Assembly: GCA_001871195.1 (NCBI GenBank)
Contig: MNXA01000013.1
Span: 1-59,917 of the forward strand
Direction of reading: 5' to 3'
DNA: 59,917 nt
From: Zetaproteobacteria bacterium CG1_02_55_237
Lineage (GTDB): Bacteria; Pseudomonadota; Zetaproteobacteria; Mariprofundales; Mariprofundaceae
A program made the position numbers and the translations under genes. Below, in pieces: positions 25,784 to 35,465 of the stretch (its first letter is position 1; each line of letters begins with the position of its first letter). The notes under the pieces are model-generated. The model saw nothing but the letters and a program-made list of their open reading frames with translations, had not been told where the DNA came from and searched no databases.

Positions 25784-26965
25784 ATGGAGGAACGGATGGA
25801 GTTTCCAGGTTGGCCTGTTTATACCCAGGATGAAATAGATGCTGTGGGCGAGGTGCTTGCCTCCGGTAAGGGGAATTACTGGACTGGGCCACATGGAGGA
25901 GCCTTCGAGAAGGAGTTTGCCGCCTATCATGGCAGCGAGTTCGCAGTGGCCTTGGCCAATGGTACGTTGGCCTTGGAATTGGCTTTGCGTGCTCTGGGTA
26001 TCGGTCCTGGCGATGACGTTGTGGTTCCCTGCCGGACTTTTATTGCCACGGCCAGTGCAGTAGTTGCGGTGGGTGCGCGGCCTATTGTGGCAGATATTGA
26101 CGAAGTTTCGGGAAATGTTTGTGCGGCTACGATAGAGGAGGCATTAACCCCTGAGACACGCGCGGTTATTGTTGTGCATCTGGGTGGCTGGCCTTGCGAA
26201 ATGGATGCTATTTTAGAGTTGGTGCGTGTGCGTGGCGTGAAGTTGATTGAAGACTGCGCTCAGGCCTTGGGTGCAGAATACAAAGGGCGAAAGGTCGGCA
26301 CATTCGGGCATGTCGCGGCTTTTTCATTTTGTCAGGATAAGATTATCTCGACCGGTGGCGAGGGGGGGATGCTGCTGACCAATGATCCAGTGCTTTGGCA
26401 GCGAGCGTGGGCGTACAAGGATCACGGCAAAAATCCGGAGAAGGCATTAATTGTAAACAATGCTCAAAGATTTATCTGGATGCATGATGAATTTGGTAGC
26501 AATGCACGGATGACGGAGATGCAGGCTGTCATTGGTCGAAAGCAAATGGAGAAGCTTGATGGCTGGCTTGAACGGCGATTGGCGAACGGGAGCTATATAG
26601 CGAATGAACTGCAAGACGTTCGAGGTTTATATGTGCCCATGCCCCCACAGCATATTCTGCATGCCTATTATCGGTGCTATATTCGGGTCAGAGAAGCTGA
26701 GCTGGCTGAGGGTTGGAGTCGGGATCGAATTGTAACGGAGATCAGGACCCGAGGGGTCCCATGTTTCCAGGGGGGGTGTAGTGAGATATATTGTGAGAAA
26801 GCGTTTCTGAATGCGGGGTTCGAGCCGAAAAAACGTTTCCCGATTGCGCAACAATTTAATCAAACAGCACTTTGTTTTCTGGCTCATCCGACACTCAAGA
26901 AGGACCACGTGAAGAAGGCTATGGAGGTGGCTCGCCAGGTGATGCAGGTGGCTGTAAAATCATGA
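25784..26965 (+). CDS. pglE: PLP-dependent UDP-4-keto-sugar aminotransferase, PglE type (DegT/DnrJ/EryC1)
   Basis: This 393-residue sugar aminotransferase has ALANGTLALELALRALG (about 55-71), VIVVHLGGWPCEMD and LIEDCAQALGAEYKG (about 151-165). The PLP Schiff-base Lys lies in SFCQDKIISTGGEGG (about 181-195). It should convert the 4-keto product of the PglF-like dehydratase to the 4-amino sugar used by PglD. ATG 25784 has GAGGAAGG just upstream. A second in-frame ATG at 25796 with GGAGG at 25786-25790 is equally possible. Open sequence further upstream lies inside pglD and is not counted. The stop overlaps the next start (ATGA). Confidence 0.87.
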   Translation: MEERMEFPGWPVYTQDEIDAVGEVLASGKGNYWTGPHGGAFEKEFAAYHGSEFAVALANGTLALELALRALGIGPGDDVVVPCRTFIATASAVVAVGARPIVADIDEVSGNVCAATIEEALTPETRAVIVVHLGGWPCEMDAILELVRVRGVKLIEDCAQALGAEYKGRKVGTFGHVAAFSFCQDKIISTGGEGGMLLTNDPVLWQRAWAYKDHGKNPEKALIVNNAQRFIWMHDEFGSNARMTEMQAVIGRKQMEKLDGWLERRLANGSYIANELQDVRGLYVPMPPQHILHAYYRCYIRVREAELAEGWSRDRIVTEIRTRGVPCFQGGCSEIYCEKAFLNAGFEPKKRFPIAQQFNQTALCFLAHPTLKKDHVKKAMEVARQVMQVAVKS

Positions 26966-27966
26966 GTGTCTTTATTATGGGAGTGCTTGCTGCCTTTGTT
27001 GTGGCCTATGTCATGAACGGGTGGCTGTATTCCGATAGAAGTCCGATTAAGGCGCTCGATATCCCGAATCATCGCTCCATGCATACAACACCTGTTGCGC
27101 GTACGGGGGGGATTGGCCTTCTGTGTGGCATTGCTTTTGGCTGGAGTATTGTTTTGCCCTATGATTCGTTTGCGGAATTGTCATGGCTGGTTGCCGGGAT
27201 GATTCTAATCGCTGCCGTTTCCCTGTGGGACGATATAAGGACCCTTCCTGCCTCTGTCCGCCTGTTAGTTCATTTACTCGCGGCTGGCATGCTCGTCGTG
27301 GGATGGGGAAATGCTGAGTTAACGACGTGGGAAATGTTTTTAACCGTACTTCTCGTTGTTTGGATGCTCAACCTTTTCAATTTTATGGATGGGATGGATG
27401 GATTGGCTGGCAGCATGGCCGTCATAGGTTTTGGCGTTCTTGGATACGCAGGTTGGCTTGCGGAAGATTGGGTTTTTGCATGGTCTTGCTGGGTTATCAC
27501 GGGCGCAGTACTTGGTTTTCTCAGGTATAATTTACCTCCCGCCAAGATTTTTATGGGTGATGTTGGCTCTGCCTCATTGGGATTTCTGGTCGCCGCGTTT
27601 TCACTGCATGGTTTTAGTAAAGGCTTGTTTCCCCTTTGGTATCCCGTGCTGGCTTTTTCACCGTTTATAGTAGATGCGACAGTTACATTAATTCGCAGGG
27701 CCTTACGGGGTGAGGCAATTTGGCATAGCCACAAGGAGCATTATTATCAGCGGCTTGTCGAATGTGGATTGAGTAAGCGGTGTGTGTTGTTGACGGAGCT
27801 TGGTTTGATGCTTGTTGCTGGCTTCAGCGCTGTCTTCTTGCAGCAATATCCCGCCTTCCAATTTGAAGGGCTGCTCACATGGGCTGTGCTCCTGATTGTC
27901 CTTATGGTGATTGCAGAAGTTCGGTATAAGCGCTTTGTAGCGCGTTATAAGTGTCAGACAGAGTGA
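26962..27966 (+). CDS. WecA/WbpL-type undecaprenyl-phosphate sugar-1-phosphate transferase
   Basis: This polytopic membrane enzyme (334 residues, about ten helices) is of the MraY/WecA superfamily. Diagnostic segments are DIPNHRSMHTTPVARTGG (about 31-48), LWDDIRTLP, LFNFMDGMDG (about 134-143, catalytic Asp region), FMGDVGSASLGFL (about 195-207) and HSHKEHYYQRL (about 255-265). WbpL-type members load D-QuiNAc or D-FucNAc phosphate, and WecA loads GlcNAc phosphate. The WbpV-like gene at 14655 would supply the former. This is a second initiating enzyme in the same operon as PglC. ATG 26962 overlaps the preceding stop. Confidence 0.88.
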   Translation: MSVFIMGVLAAFVVAYVMNGWLYSDRSPIKALDIPNHRSMHTTPVARTGGIGLLCGIAFGWSIVLPYDSFAELSWLVAGMILIAAVSLWDDIRTLPASVRLLVHLLAAGMLVVGWGNAELTTWEMFLTVLLVVWMLNLFNFMDGMDGLAGSMAVIGFGVLGYAGWLAEDWVFAWSCWVITGAVLGFLRYNLPPAKIFMGDVGSASLGFLVAAFSLHGFSKGLFPLWYPVLAFSPFIVDATVTLIRRALRGEAIWHSHKEHYYQRLVECGLSKRCVLLTELGLMLVAGFSAVFLQQYPAFQFEGLLTWAVLLIVLMVIAEVRYKRFVARYKCQTE

Positions 27967-28095
27967 TGCAAAATCATGTAGGTCCTGGGTTAAGAAGAAG
28001 CTTGTTTTAATGGAGGCTGGTGGCCTTTTGCTACTATTGATTGAGGGCAGTCAGCGCTTCCCGCGGGTGCAATATAATCGAGAGGTATTAATTCT

Positions 28096-29961
28096 ATGAA
28101 GTCGTTGTTCTGGTGGAGAAATCAGTGGGCGGTGTTTACCCATGATTTGATCTGGATACCTGTTTCTATTGTGCTGGCCTTTTGGGTGCGTTTCAATTTC
28201 GGCTTGATCCCGCGTGAAATATTTTCAGGCATGTTGTGGATGCTGTTCGTCATGCTACCGGTGCAGGCGGCGGTGTTTTATGCATCTGGGCTCTATCGTG
28301 GCATTTGGCGTTTTGCTTCCCTCCCCGATCTCAGGCGTATTTTGAAGGCTGTCGCCATTGGTGTGGCTGTTGGGTTTGCCTTGCTCTTCGTGCTGCAACG
28401 GTTGGAGGGAGTGCCGCGCTCGGCGCTGGTATTTTATCCACTGTTTCTTGTCTTGGGTCTTGCTGCGCCACGTTTGGCCTATCGAAGCTGGAAGGACCAC
28501 TCACTGCATTTCACTGAAGCGCGTCAGCGTGCGCTGATTATTGGTGCAGGTGATGCAGGAGAACAGCTTGTACGCGAACTACTCAAGTCGGGACCGTATA
28601 AGGCAATTGGTTTTCTCGATGATGCAAATCGGCGACAGGGACAGGAGTTGCATGGCGTTCGTGTGTTCGGCCGATTGGATGACCTGGAGCAGACGATGGT
28701 TGAGCATGACGTTGAGGTTGTGCTGCTGGCCATTCCCACTGCACCACATCAACTCGTAAGACAGATCAACGAGCTGTGTCGTGGGCTGGGTGTCCCATGT
28801 CGTGTATTACCCTCTATTGCCGAATTGGCAGATGGGCGTATCACAGTCAGTCAATTGCGCGAAGTCACCATTGAGGATGTATTGGGCCGGGAGTCTGTGA
28901 CGCTGGATGATGCGGCTATTGCGACCTTTATCGCCGACAAGTGCATTCTGGTTACGGGTGCGGGTGGCTCCATCGGCTCCGAGTTGTGCCGCCAGATACG
29001 TCGCGCAGGCGCGTCCCGACTGGTCATGGTGGATCACTCCGAATTCAATCTGTACAACATTGAGCAGGAGTTGCGCGAGGGGGCCGGAGCGATGGCTGTG
29101 AATTCCTGCGTGCCTTTGCTAGGCGACGTGCGTGATACAACGCGCATGCGCTGGGTTTTCGAGGCTTACCGACCGCAGGTGGTGTTTCATGCTGCAGCTT
29201 ACAAACATGTACCGCTTGTTGAGGAAAATCCTGCTGAAGGTACGCGTACCAACCTGCTTGGCACGGCGCAGGTGGCCGATCTGGCCGTTGAGTTCGGGGT
29301 TGGGAAAATGGTGCTGGTATCCACCGATAAGGCGGTGAATCCGGCCAATGTGATGGGAGCAACCAAGCGTGCGGCGGAGATCTATTGCCAGAATCTGGCT
29401 GGACGCAGTCCCGGCACAGCCTTTATTACCACCCGCTTCGGTAATGTGCTTGGGTCTGCCGGAAGTGTAGTGCCCAAGTTCCGCAAACAGATTGCCGAGG
29501 GTGGTCCAGTGACCGTGACCCATCCGGATATGACGCGTTATTTCATGACCATTCCCGAGGCCGTCAGTCTCATATTGCAGGCCGGTGCCATGGGGAAGGG
29601 CGGGGAGATATTTGTTCTGGATATGGGCGAGCCGATTCGTATTGTCGATCTGGCCGAGCAGATGATTCGCCTTTCAGGTTATGAACCGGGCGTGGATATT
29701 GCGATTCAGTTCACTGGCCTCAGGCCGGGAGAGAAGATGTACGAGGAGCTGTTTCACGATGCGGAACCTCTGCAGCCGACCAGCCATGCCAAGATCATGC
29801 TTGCCCATTCGCGGCAGGTTGAGTGGGATGAGTTCACGCGCAATGTCGGTGAGCTTGGCGATGCCTGCGCGCGTCGTGAGCTTGGCGAGGTGCGCCGGTT
29901 GCTCAAGGTTTTGGTGCCCGAATACCAACCGGATGAGTCCTTCTCACCAACTAAACACTGA
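28096..29961 (+). CDS. pglF: UDP-GlcNAc 4,6-dehydratase, PglF/WbpM/CapD type
   Basis: This long-form membrane dehydratase has 621 residues. Four N-terminal helices (about 12-135) are followed by a first nucleotide-binding region, ALIIGAGDAGEQLVREL (about 147-163). A catalytic SDR domain begins with LVTGAGGSIGSELCRQI (about 284-300). STDKAVNPANVMGATKRAAE (about 411-430) holds the Met and Lys typical of the active site, and RPGEKMYEELF comes near the end. It makes UDP-2-acetamido-4-keto-2,4,6-trideoxy-type sugar from UDP-GlcNAc, the common precursor for PglE and for a WbpV-like reductase. GAGAGG at 28080-28085 is the ribosome site. A 129-base spacer separates it from the previous gene. It closes the polysaccharide block. 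Confidence 0.9.
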   Translation: MKSLFWWRNQWAVFTHDLIWIPVSIVLAFWVRFNFGLIPREIFSGMLWMLFVMLPVQAAVFYASGLYRGIWRFASLPDLRRILKAVAIGVAVGFALLFVLQRLEGVPRSALVFYPLFLVLGLAAPRLAYRSWKDHSLHFTEARQRALIIGAGDAGEQLVRELLKSGPYKAIGFLDDANRRQGQELHGVRVFGRLDDLEQTMVEHDVEVVLLAIPTAPHQLVRQINELCRGLGVPCRVLPSIAELADGRITVSQLREVTIEDVLGRESVTLDDAAIATFIADKCILVTGAGGSIGSELCRQIRRAGASRLVMVDHSEFNLYNIEQELREGAGAMAVNSCVPLLGDVRDTTRMRWVFEAYRPQVVFHAAAYKHVPLVEENPAEGTRTNLLGTAQVADLAVEFGVGKMVLVSTDKAVNPANVMGATKRAAEIYCQNLAGRSPGTAFITTRFGNVLGSAGSVVPKFRKQIAEGGPVTVTHPDMTRYFMTIPEAVSLILQAGAMGKGGEIFVLDMGEPIRIVDLAEQMIRLSGYEPGVDIAIQFTGLRPGEKMYEELFHDAEPLQPTSHAKIMLAHSRQVEWDEFTRNVGELGDACARRELGEVRRLLKVLVPEYQPDESFSPTKH

Positions 29962-30004
29962 ACGCCACTATTGCCTCTATGACGTCAGGCGATAGTCCAC
30001 ATCC

Positions 30005-32140
30005 ATGACAACGAAGGTTGATGTAGCGGTATTCTCGCCGATGCGTGGTCTGTTTACTTATTGCTGGCCCGCATCGCTGGGTGAGCCTGAGCCCGGCCTG
30101 CGTGTTCGTGTTCCTTTTGGACGCAGTGTGCGCAGTGGTTTGGTCGTGACTGTTGCCATGGGTGGGGAAGGGGAAGGTCTTAAGGAAGTGATCGACCGCC
30201 TCGATACGCATCCGCTGTACGATACAGCCCGTCTGCGCTGGCTGGAGCGGGCTGCCCGTTATTACGCAGCGGTACCCGGCGAGATGGGTGAGGCCGCTAT
30301 GGGCTGGGCAGCCCATGATGATAAACGCAGTTGGCGCATTACCGATGCAGTCAGGGTGGGTGATTTTGACGCAGCGCTAAAAGAAGCATTCGGCAAGCGC
30401 AACAAGCTGTCGGCTGGTTCCCTGCGGCGCAAACTTCCCCACGAAGGTTTTTTCCATCGCCTTGCCATGGCTGCCGAGCAAGGCCTGATTGAGGAAGTTA
30501 CACAGCAAGCCGCTGCCAGTGAAGATATGGCAGATGGGAATGCGAAACTCGAGGCGATTCCCGAACATCTGAACGGAGCTCAGCAACAGGCGTTGGAGGC
30601 TATTGTCGCCTCGAAGGGATTTGCTCCATTCCTGCTTTTCGGCTGCACCGGTTCGGGTAAAACAGAAGTCTATTTGCGAGCTGCGGCCGAAAGGATTGCC
30701 GCGGGCGGGCGGGTGTTGATTCTGGTGCCGGAGATCGGTCTTACCCCTCAGTGGCTGGCTCGCCTGCGTGCCCGTTTCTCGCGTGTTGCGGTATGGCATT
30801 CCGGTCTTGCCGATGTTGAGCGTCTCGCCATGCGCCGCGAATTGCATCAAGCCGAGGTGCTGGTCGGCACTCGCTCGGCGCTGTTTTTACCACTACCGAG
30901 TCTTTCCATGATCGTGGTCGATGAGGAGCACGATACCTCATTCAAACAGCAGGAAGGTGTACATTACCATGCCCGCGATCTGGCCGTGCTGCTGGCGCAG
31001 GAATGTGCCATCCCCGTAGTGCTGGGCAGCGCCACGCCAAGCATGGAGAGCTGGCAGCGCGCTGCAGAAGGTCGATATACCCTGCTGGAGTTGCCCGACC
31101 GTATCAGCCCGCATCCGGCTCCCGTCATCGAGCAGGTGGATATGCGCGGTGTGGAGGCCCCGCTCTCCGAAAAACTGGTCAAAGCCTTGTCCTCGGTACA
31201 CGATAAGGGACAACAATCATTGCTCTATCTGAACAGGCGCGGTTATGCGCCGGCTCTGATGTGTGGCGCTTGCGGAGATGTACCTCAGTGTCCGGCCTGC
31301 TCCTTGCGCCTGACCCTGCACCGCAAGCGACGCCAGTTGCGTTGCCACGCCTGCGGTTTCCTGCGCCCTGTGCCACAGATATGCGAGGCCTGCGGTGAGG
31401 ATGCGTTGCTCCCCATGGGCGAGGGCACGGAGAAGGTTGAGGAACAGTTGCAGGAAGCCTTGCCGCAGATCAAATTCGCCCGGCTGGATCGGGACACCGT
31501 GCGTGGTGCCGGACGTCTGATTCAGTTGCTGGATGATTTTGCCGCCGGAAGACTGGATTGCCTGATCGGCACGCAGATGCTGGTTAAAGGGCATCATTTT
31601 CCCAATGTCACGCTGGTTGGCGTGGTCAATGCCGATCTTGGTTTGTCGATTCCCGATTTTCGTGCCGGCGAACGCTGGTGGCAGCAGCTTACTCAGGTGG
31701 TCGGGCGTACCGGGCGCGGCGAATTCCCCGGACGGGTGGTGGTGCAGACGCGCAATCCGGGTGCAGCCTGGCTGGAGCGCATCGGTGATGAGCAGGCGCG
31801 GCAGACCCTGAATGATGAATTGGCGTTGCGGCAGGCTCTGCAATATCCGCCCTTCGCCCGCTGGGTACGGTTGACGGTGTCGGCCGTGCGCGCCGAAGCT
31901 GCGCGCGAGGCAGGTGAATTACTTGCCGCACAGTGCCGTCGCTTGCCGGAAACAGTGCGCTGTGCCGGCCCCATGCCCTGCGCCATCGAACGCCTGGCCG
32001 GCCGCTATCGTTTTGAACTGGTGTTGCGTGACGTGTCCGGCAAACACCTGCCCTGGCAATTGGCTCCCTTGCTGTCTGAAGTGAAACTTCCTTCTAGCGT
32101 GCGCCTCAAAGTCGATGTCGATCCGTTGGATATGATGTGA
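30005..32140 (+). CDS. priA: Primosomal replication protein N' (PriA helicase)
   Basis: This 711-residue PriA restarts stalled replication forks by binding D-loops and loading DnaB through the primosome. The N-terminal DNA-binding part (1-170) is followed by helicase motifs: Walker A in GCTGSGKTEVYL (about 214-225), the DEAH-like VVDEEHD (about 303-309), and GTQMLVKGHHFPNVTLVGVV (about 523-542). Eight cysteines in four CxxC pairs between about 419 and 465 (CGACGDVPQCPAC and CHACGF through CEACGE) form the two zinc sites. It starts the housekeeping section, 43 bases after the glycan block. Confidence 0.95.
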   Translation: MTTKVDVAVFSPMRGLFTYCWPASLGEPEPGLRVRVPFGRSVRSGLVVTVAMGGEGEGLKEVIDRLDTHPLYDTARLRWLERAARYYAAVPGEMGEAAMGWAAHDDKRSWRITDAVRVGDFDAALKEAFGKRNKLSAGSLRRKLPHEGFFHRLAMAAEQGLIEEVTQQAAASEDMADGNAKLEAIPEHLNGAQQQALEAIVASKGFAPFLLFGCTGSGKTEVYLRAAAERIAAGGRVLILVPEIGLTPQWLARLRARFSRVAVWHSGLADVERLAMRRELHQAEVLVGTRSALFLPLPSLSMIVVDEEHDTSFKQQEGVHYHARDLAVLLAQECAIPVVLGSATPSMESWQRAAEGRYTLLELPDRISPHPAPVIEQVDMRGVEAPLSEKLVKALSSVHDKGQQSLLYLNRRGYAPALMCGACGDVPQCPACSLRLTLHRKRRQLRCHACGFLRPVPQICEACGEDALLPMGEGTEKVEEQLQEALPQIKFARLDRDTVRGAGRLIQLLDDFAAGRLDCLIGTQMLVKGHHFPNVTLVGVVNADLGLSIPDFRAGERWWQQLTQVVGRTGRGEFPGRVVVQTRNPGAAWLERIGDEQARQTLNDELALRQALQYPPFARWVRLTVSAVRAEAAREAGELLAAQCRRLPETVRCAGPMPCAIERLAGRYRFELVLRDVSGKHLPWQLAPLLSEVKLPSSVRLKVDVDPLDMM

Positions 32141-32208
32141 GGGGGGGCGGAAGAAAGACGCGCCGCGCGTGCTTCACTCTTTACCCCTTGCCGCTATGAT
32201 TGGCAGCT

Positions 32209-32733
32209 ATGGCCATCCGTGAAATTCTGACCTATCCCGACCCCGCCCTGCGTGTGGTGGCCGAAGCTGTGCAGGATGTGCACAGCGAGGTAGTCCGTCA
32301 GTTGGTGCAGGACCTGGCTGATTCCATGTACGACGCCCCCGGCGTTGGCCTTGCGGCTCCGCAGATCGGTGTGTCCTTGCGCGTTGCCGTGACCGATACC
32401 CGTTGGCGCGAAGAAGACGGTGTGCGCGATCTCAAGGTATGGATTAATCCGGTAATCAGTCGCCGTGCGGGCGAGGTGGTGTACGAAGAAGGCTGTCTTT
32501 CCGTGCCCGGTATCTATAAGGACATCAAACGCGCCGCCGAGATCACCCTGAGCTGGCAGGACCTTGAGGGCACCAGGCATACGGCTGACTTCGAGGGCTT
32601 TCAGGCTGTTGCCCTGCAGCACGAATTCGATCACCTCGACGGCAGGCTGTTCATTGATCTTCTGCCGCCGATCAAACAAAAACTCCTCAAGAAGCGCTTG
32701 CACAAGCTCAAGAAACAGCAGATGGAGGGCTGA
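32209..32733 (+). CDS. def: Peptide deformylase
   Basis: This 174-residue metalloenzyme removes the formyl group from nascent proteins. All three family motifs are present: GVGLAAPQIG (about 44-53), EEGCLSVPG (about 93-101) with the metal Cys, and QHEFDHLDG (about 136-144) with the two metal-binding His and the catalytic Glu. I start at ATG 32209 (MAIREILTYPD, the usual family N-terminus), not at the TTG nine bases upstream. The stop overlaps the ATG of fmt. The def-fmt pair couples deformylation with formylation of initiator tRNA. Confidence 0.95.
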   Translation: MAIREILTYPDPALRVVAEAVQDVHSEVVRQLVQDLADSMYDAPGVGLAAPQIGVSLRVAVTDTRWREEDGVRDLKVWINPVISRRAGEVVYEEGCLSVPGIYKDIKRAAEITLSWQDLEGTRHTADFEGFQAVALQHEFDHLDGRLFIDLLPPIKQKLLKKRLHKLKKQQMEG

Positions 32734-33671
32734 TGCCCATGCGCGTTGTTTTTGCAGGGACGCCTGCATTTTCTGTCCCCTGTCTTGAAGCACTACTCAA
32801 TGCAGCCGATGTCGAAGTCGTCGGTGTTGTGTCCCAACCCGACCGGCCGGCAGGGCGCGGCATGCGACTTACGCCATCCCCGGTGAAGCAGGCCGCACTT
32901 GATGCCGGTTTTGATGTGATTACCCCGGAGCGTCTGCGCGGCGATGCGGCAGCATTGAATTGGCTGAAGGAGCGGCAGCCGGATGTGCTGGTGGTGGTGG
33001 CTTTCGGCATGATTCTGCCTGTGGAATGGCTGGAAACTCCGCGTATTGCGCCACTGAATGTGCATGCCTCGCTGCTTCCCCGATGGAGAGGAGCCGCGCC
33101 TATTGAGCGCGCGCTGCTGGCCGGGGATGCGGAGACAGGCGTGTGCATCATGCATATGGAGCAGGGGCTGGATACCGGCGGGGTGTATGCCGTACGCCAC
33201 CTGCCCATCACGTTTTCGACAACCGGCGCATCCCTGTGGACAGAGCTTTCGCAGATGGGAGCGTCCTTACTCATCGATAGCCTGCCGGGCATTGCCAACG
33301 GCACTTTGCAGGCTGCATCGCAGGATGAAACGCAGACCACCTATGCCGCCAAACTGAGCAATGAAGAACGGATCATCGACTGGACGGCAGGTGCAACGCA
33401 CGTGGACCGGCAGGTGCGCTGTTTTTCTCCCCGGCCGGGAGCCCGCACCCTTTTGGACGGCAAGTGGTTGAAGGTGTTGCGCGGCGAAATCTGCCGTGGA
33501 CACACGCAGCTAGCTCCCGGATGTGTGGCGTCGAGTGATCTCAGCATTGCCTGCGGCAATGGCACGATGTATCGCCTGCTGGAGGTGCAGCCGGAAGGTA
33601 AGACAGCCATGCCTGCAGCCGATTTCCTGCGCGGCAGGCCGCTGGCCAAAGGTGATGCCCTGAGTGGCTGA
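32733..33671 (+). CDS. fmt: Methionyl-tRNA formyltransferase
   Basis: This 312-residue enzyme transfers a formyl group from 10-formyl-tetrahydrofolate to Met-tRNAfMet. It shows RVVFAGTPAFSVPCLEAL at the start, VSQPDRPAGRGM (about 32-43), and NVHASLLPRWRGAAPIERA (about 108-126), which contains the catalytic Asn and His region. ETGVCIMHMEQGLDTGGV follows. The C-terminal OB-fold part is shorter and less conserved. It begins at the def stop (TGATG). Its last codons overlap the possible GTG start of mutL. Confidence 0.95.
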   Translation: MPMRVVFAGTPAFSVPCLEALLNAADVEVVGVVSQPDRPAGRGMRLTPSPVKQAALDAGFDVITPERLRGDAAALNWLKERQPDVLVVVAFGMILPVEWLETPRIAPLNVHASLLPRWRGAAPIERALLAGDAETGVCIMHMEQGLDTGGVYAVRHLPITFSTTGASLWTELSQMGASLLIDSLPGIANGTLQAASQDETQTTYAAKLSNEERIIDWTAGATHVDRQVRCFSPRPGARTLLDGKWLKVLRGEICRGHTQLAPGCVASSDLSIACGNGTMYRLLEVQPEGKTAMPAADFLRGRPLAKGDALSG

Positions 33672-35454
33672 TATGTTGATTCATGTTCTGCCACCGGCAG
33701 TGGCCAATCGCATTGCCGCCGGCGAGGTGGTCGAGCGGCCGGCATCCATCGTTAAGGAACTGGTCGAGAACAGCCTGGATGCAGGTGCTACCCGCATACG
33801 GGTGCGTATCGAGCAGGCAGGGCGGCGGCTGATTGAGGTGGAGGATGACGGTTGCGGTATGGGGGAGGCGGATGCACTGCTTTCGCTTCAGCGCCATGCC
33901 ACCAGCAAGATTTGTGACGCCGAGGATCTGCATGCCATCGCCAGCCACGGCTTTCGCGGCGAAGCACTGCCCTCCATCGTGTCTGTCTGTCGCTTCGAGA
34001 TGCTGACGGCGCTGGTTGGTGCAAATGCTGGAGTGAGCATTACCTGTGAAGGTGGCGCAGAAGCGCAGTCGACTCCGGCAGCGCCAAGGCGCGGTACGCG
34101 CATCCGGGTGCGCGATCTGTTTTTCAACACGCCGGCACGTCAGCGCTTTCTGCGCACCGAGCGCACCGAGGAAGCCGTCATCGTTGAGGTGATGCGCGCT
34201 CTGGCTCTGGCCAATCCAGCTGTGGGCTTCCGCCTGGATTGCGACGGACGCAAGCGGCTGGATGCGCCTGCTGCACAATCGCGCGAGGATCGTATTGCTG
34301 TCATTCTTGGGGACGATTTCATGGCCAATCAGTTGGCCCATGCCGAGTCCTTTGACGGGGTGTATGTGGCGGGCTTTTTTGCCTTGCCGACGCACCACCA
34401 CCGCGATGCAGGTCGCATGCACTTCTTTATCAATGGTCGCGTGGTGCAGGATCGCCAGTTGATTTCAGCACTCAAGGCGGGCTATCGCGATGTGCTGTTT
34501 CACGATCGCTTCCCGCAGGCCGTGTTGTGGATCGAGATGGACCCGGCGGAGGTGGATGTGAATGTGCATCCGGCCAAACGTGAGGTGCGCTTCCGTCAGC
34601 CGCAGGCTGTGCGCGGCGCGGTGGTTAGTTGTACGCGCACGGCCATTGAACGCATGGGTAATCAGGTGTCCGATGCCACCACGGCGCAGGCCTTGCGGGC
34701 GATGGGCAGCGGAACGGGCGGACATGCTTATACGCCTTCGCCAGGCCCCACCGCTCGCAGCATCCAGCAACAAATCATGCAACAGCTGTTTTCTACGCCG
34801 GCCGCACATGAGGTTCACGAGTCAGCCCGGGCATATGCGGGTAGTGCCATGCATGAGCAGGATAGAGAGCTGCATCTCGGTCATCCGCTGGCCCAGATAC
34901 ACCGCTGTTATATCGTGGCGCAAAGCGAGGACGGTATTGTGCTGGTCGATCAGCATGCTGCAGCCGAGCGCATTACCTATGAGCGCTTGAAACGCCAACT
35001 GGCCGATGGCAAGTTGTCCCGCCAGATGCTGCTCACCCCGGCCGACTGGTTGCCGGATGCAGCGACCAGCGCATGGCTGCATGAGCATGCCGGTTCGCTT
35101 GCCGCCTTCGGTTTCGAGGTCGAGGCGAAAGGTGAGGAGAGCTTTGCCGTATGCGCCGTACCGGCCATGCTGGCTGCAGAGTCGCCTGTGGAACTGGTGG
35201 CGGAACTCACCACTTCACTGCGCAGTAGCGGAATCGATGCTGAAGGGCAGGGGCGAGTTCTGGAACGCTGGCTGGGTAACCGTGCCTGTAAGGGTTCGCT
35301 CAAGGCCGGGCGTCTGCTCAAGCATGAGGAGCAGGAATCGCTGCTGCGCGAGATGGAGCGCACCCCGAATATCGCGCAGTGCAATCATGGCCGACCGACC
35401 TATGTGCGCCTGTCACTGAACGAGTTGGACAGCCTGTTTGGTCGGCGTGGCTAA
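33664..35454 (+). CDS. mutL: DNA mismatch repair protein MutL (endonuclease-type)
   Basis: This MutL of 596 residues has the N-terminal GHKL ATPase with PPAVANRIAAGEVVERPASI, ENSLDAGATRI (about 37-47) and SHGFRGEALPSI. The C-terminal dimerisation domain carries the metal-endonuclease motif DQHAAAERITYE (about 429-440). It also carries ACKGSLKAG and CNHGRPT near the end. This is the self-nicking form typical of bacteria without MutH, unlike E. coli. GTG 33664 and ATG 33673 are both possible starts. The second (DMLIHVLPP) is nearer the family N-terminus. The preceding fmt stop lies between them. Confidence 0.95.
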   Translation: MADMLIHVLPPAVANRIAAGEVVERPASIVKELVENSLDAGATRIRVRIEQAGRRLIEVEDDGCGMGEADALLSLQRHATSKICDAEDLHAIASHGFRGEALPSIVSVCRFEMLTALVGANAGVSITCEGGAEAQSTPAAPRRGTRIRVRDLFFNTPARQRFLRTERTEEAVIVEVMRALALANPAVGFRLDCDGRKRLDAPAAQSREDRIAVILGDDFMANQLAHAESFDGVYVAGFFALPTHHHRDAGRMHFFINGRVVQDRQLISALKAGYRDVLFHDRFPQAVLWIEMDPAEVDVNVHPAKREVRFRQPQAVRGAVVSCTRTAIERMGNQVSDATTAQALRAMGSGTGGHAYTPSPGPTARSIQQQIMQQLFSTPAAHEVHESARAYAGSAMHEQDRELHLGHPLAQIHRCYIVAQSEDGIVLVDQHAAAERITYERLKRQLADGKLSRQMLLTPADWLPDAATSAWLHEHAGSLAAFGFEVEAKGEESFAVCAVPAMLAAESPVELVAELTTSLRSSGIDAEGQGRVLERWLGNRACKGSLKAGRLLKHEEQESLLREMERTPNIAQCNHGRPTYVRLSLNELDSLFGRRG

Positions 35455-35465
35455 GGGGGAATGAC

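Noticed and set aside
28073-28078. A perfect TATAAT just before the pglF-like gene
   Set aside because: The expected RNA start, about 28085, would remove the ribosome-binding site at 28080-28085, and no matching -35 box lies at the right distance.
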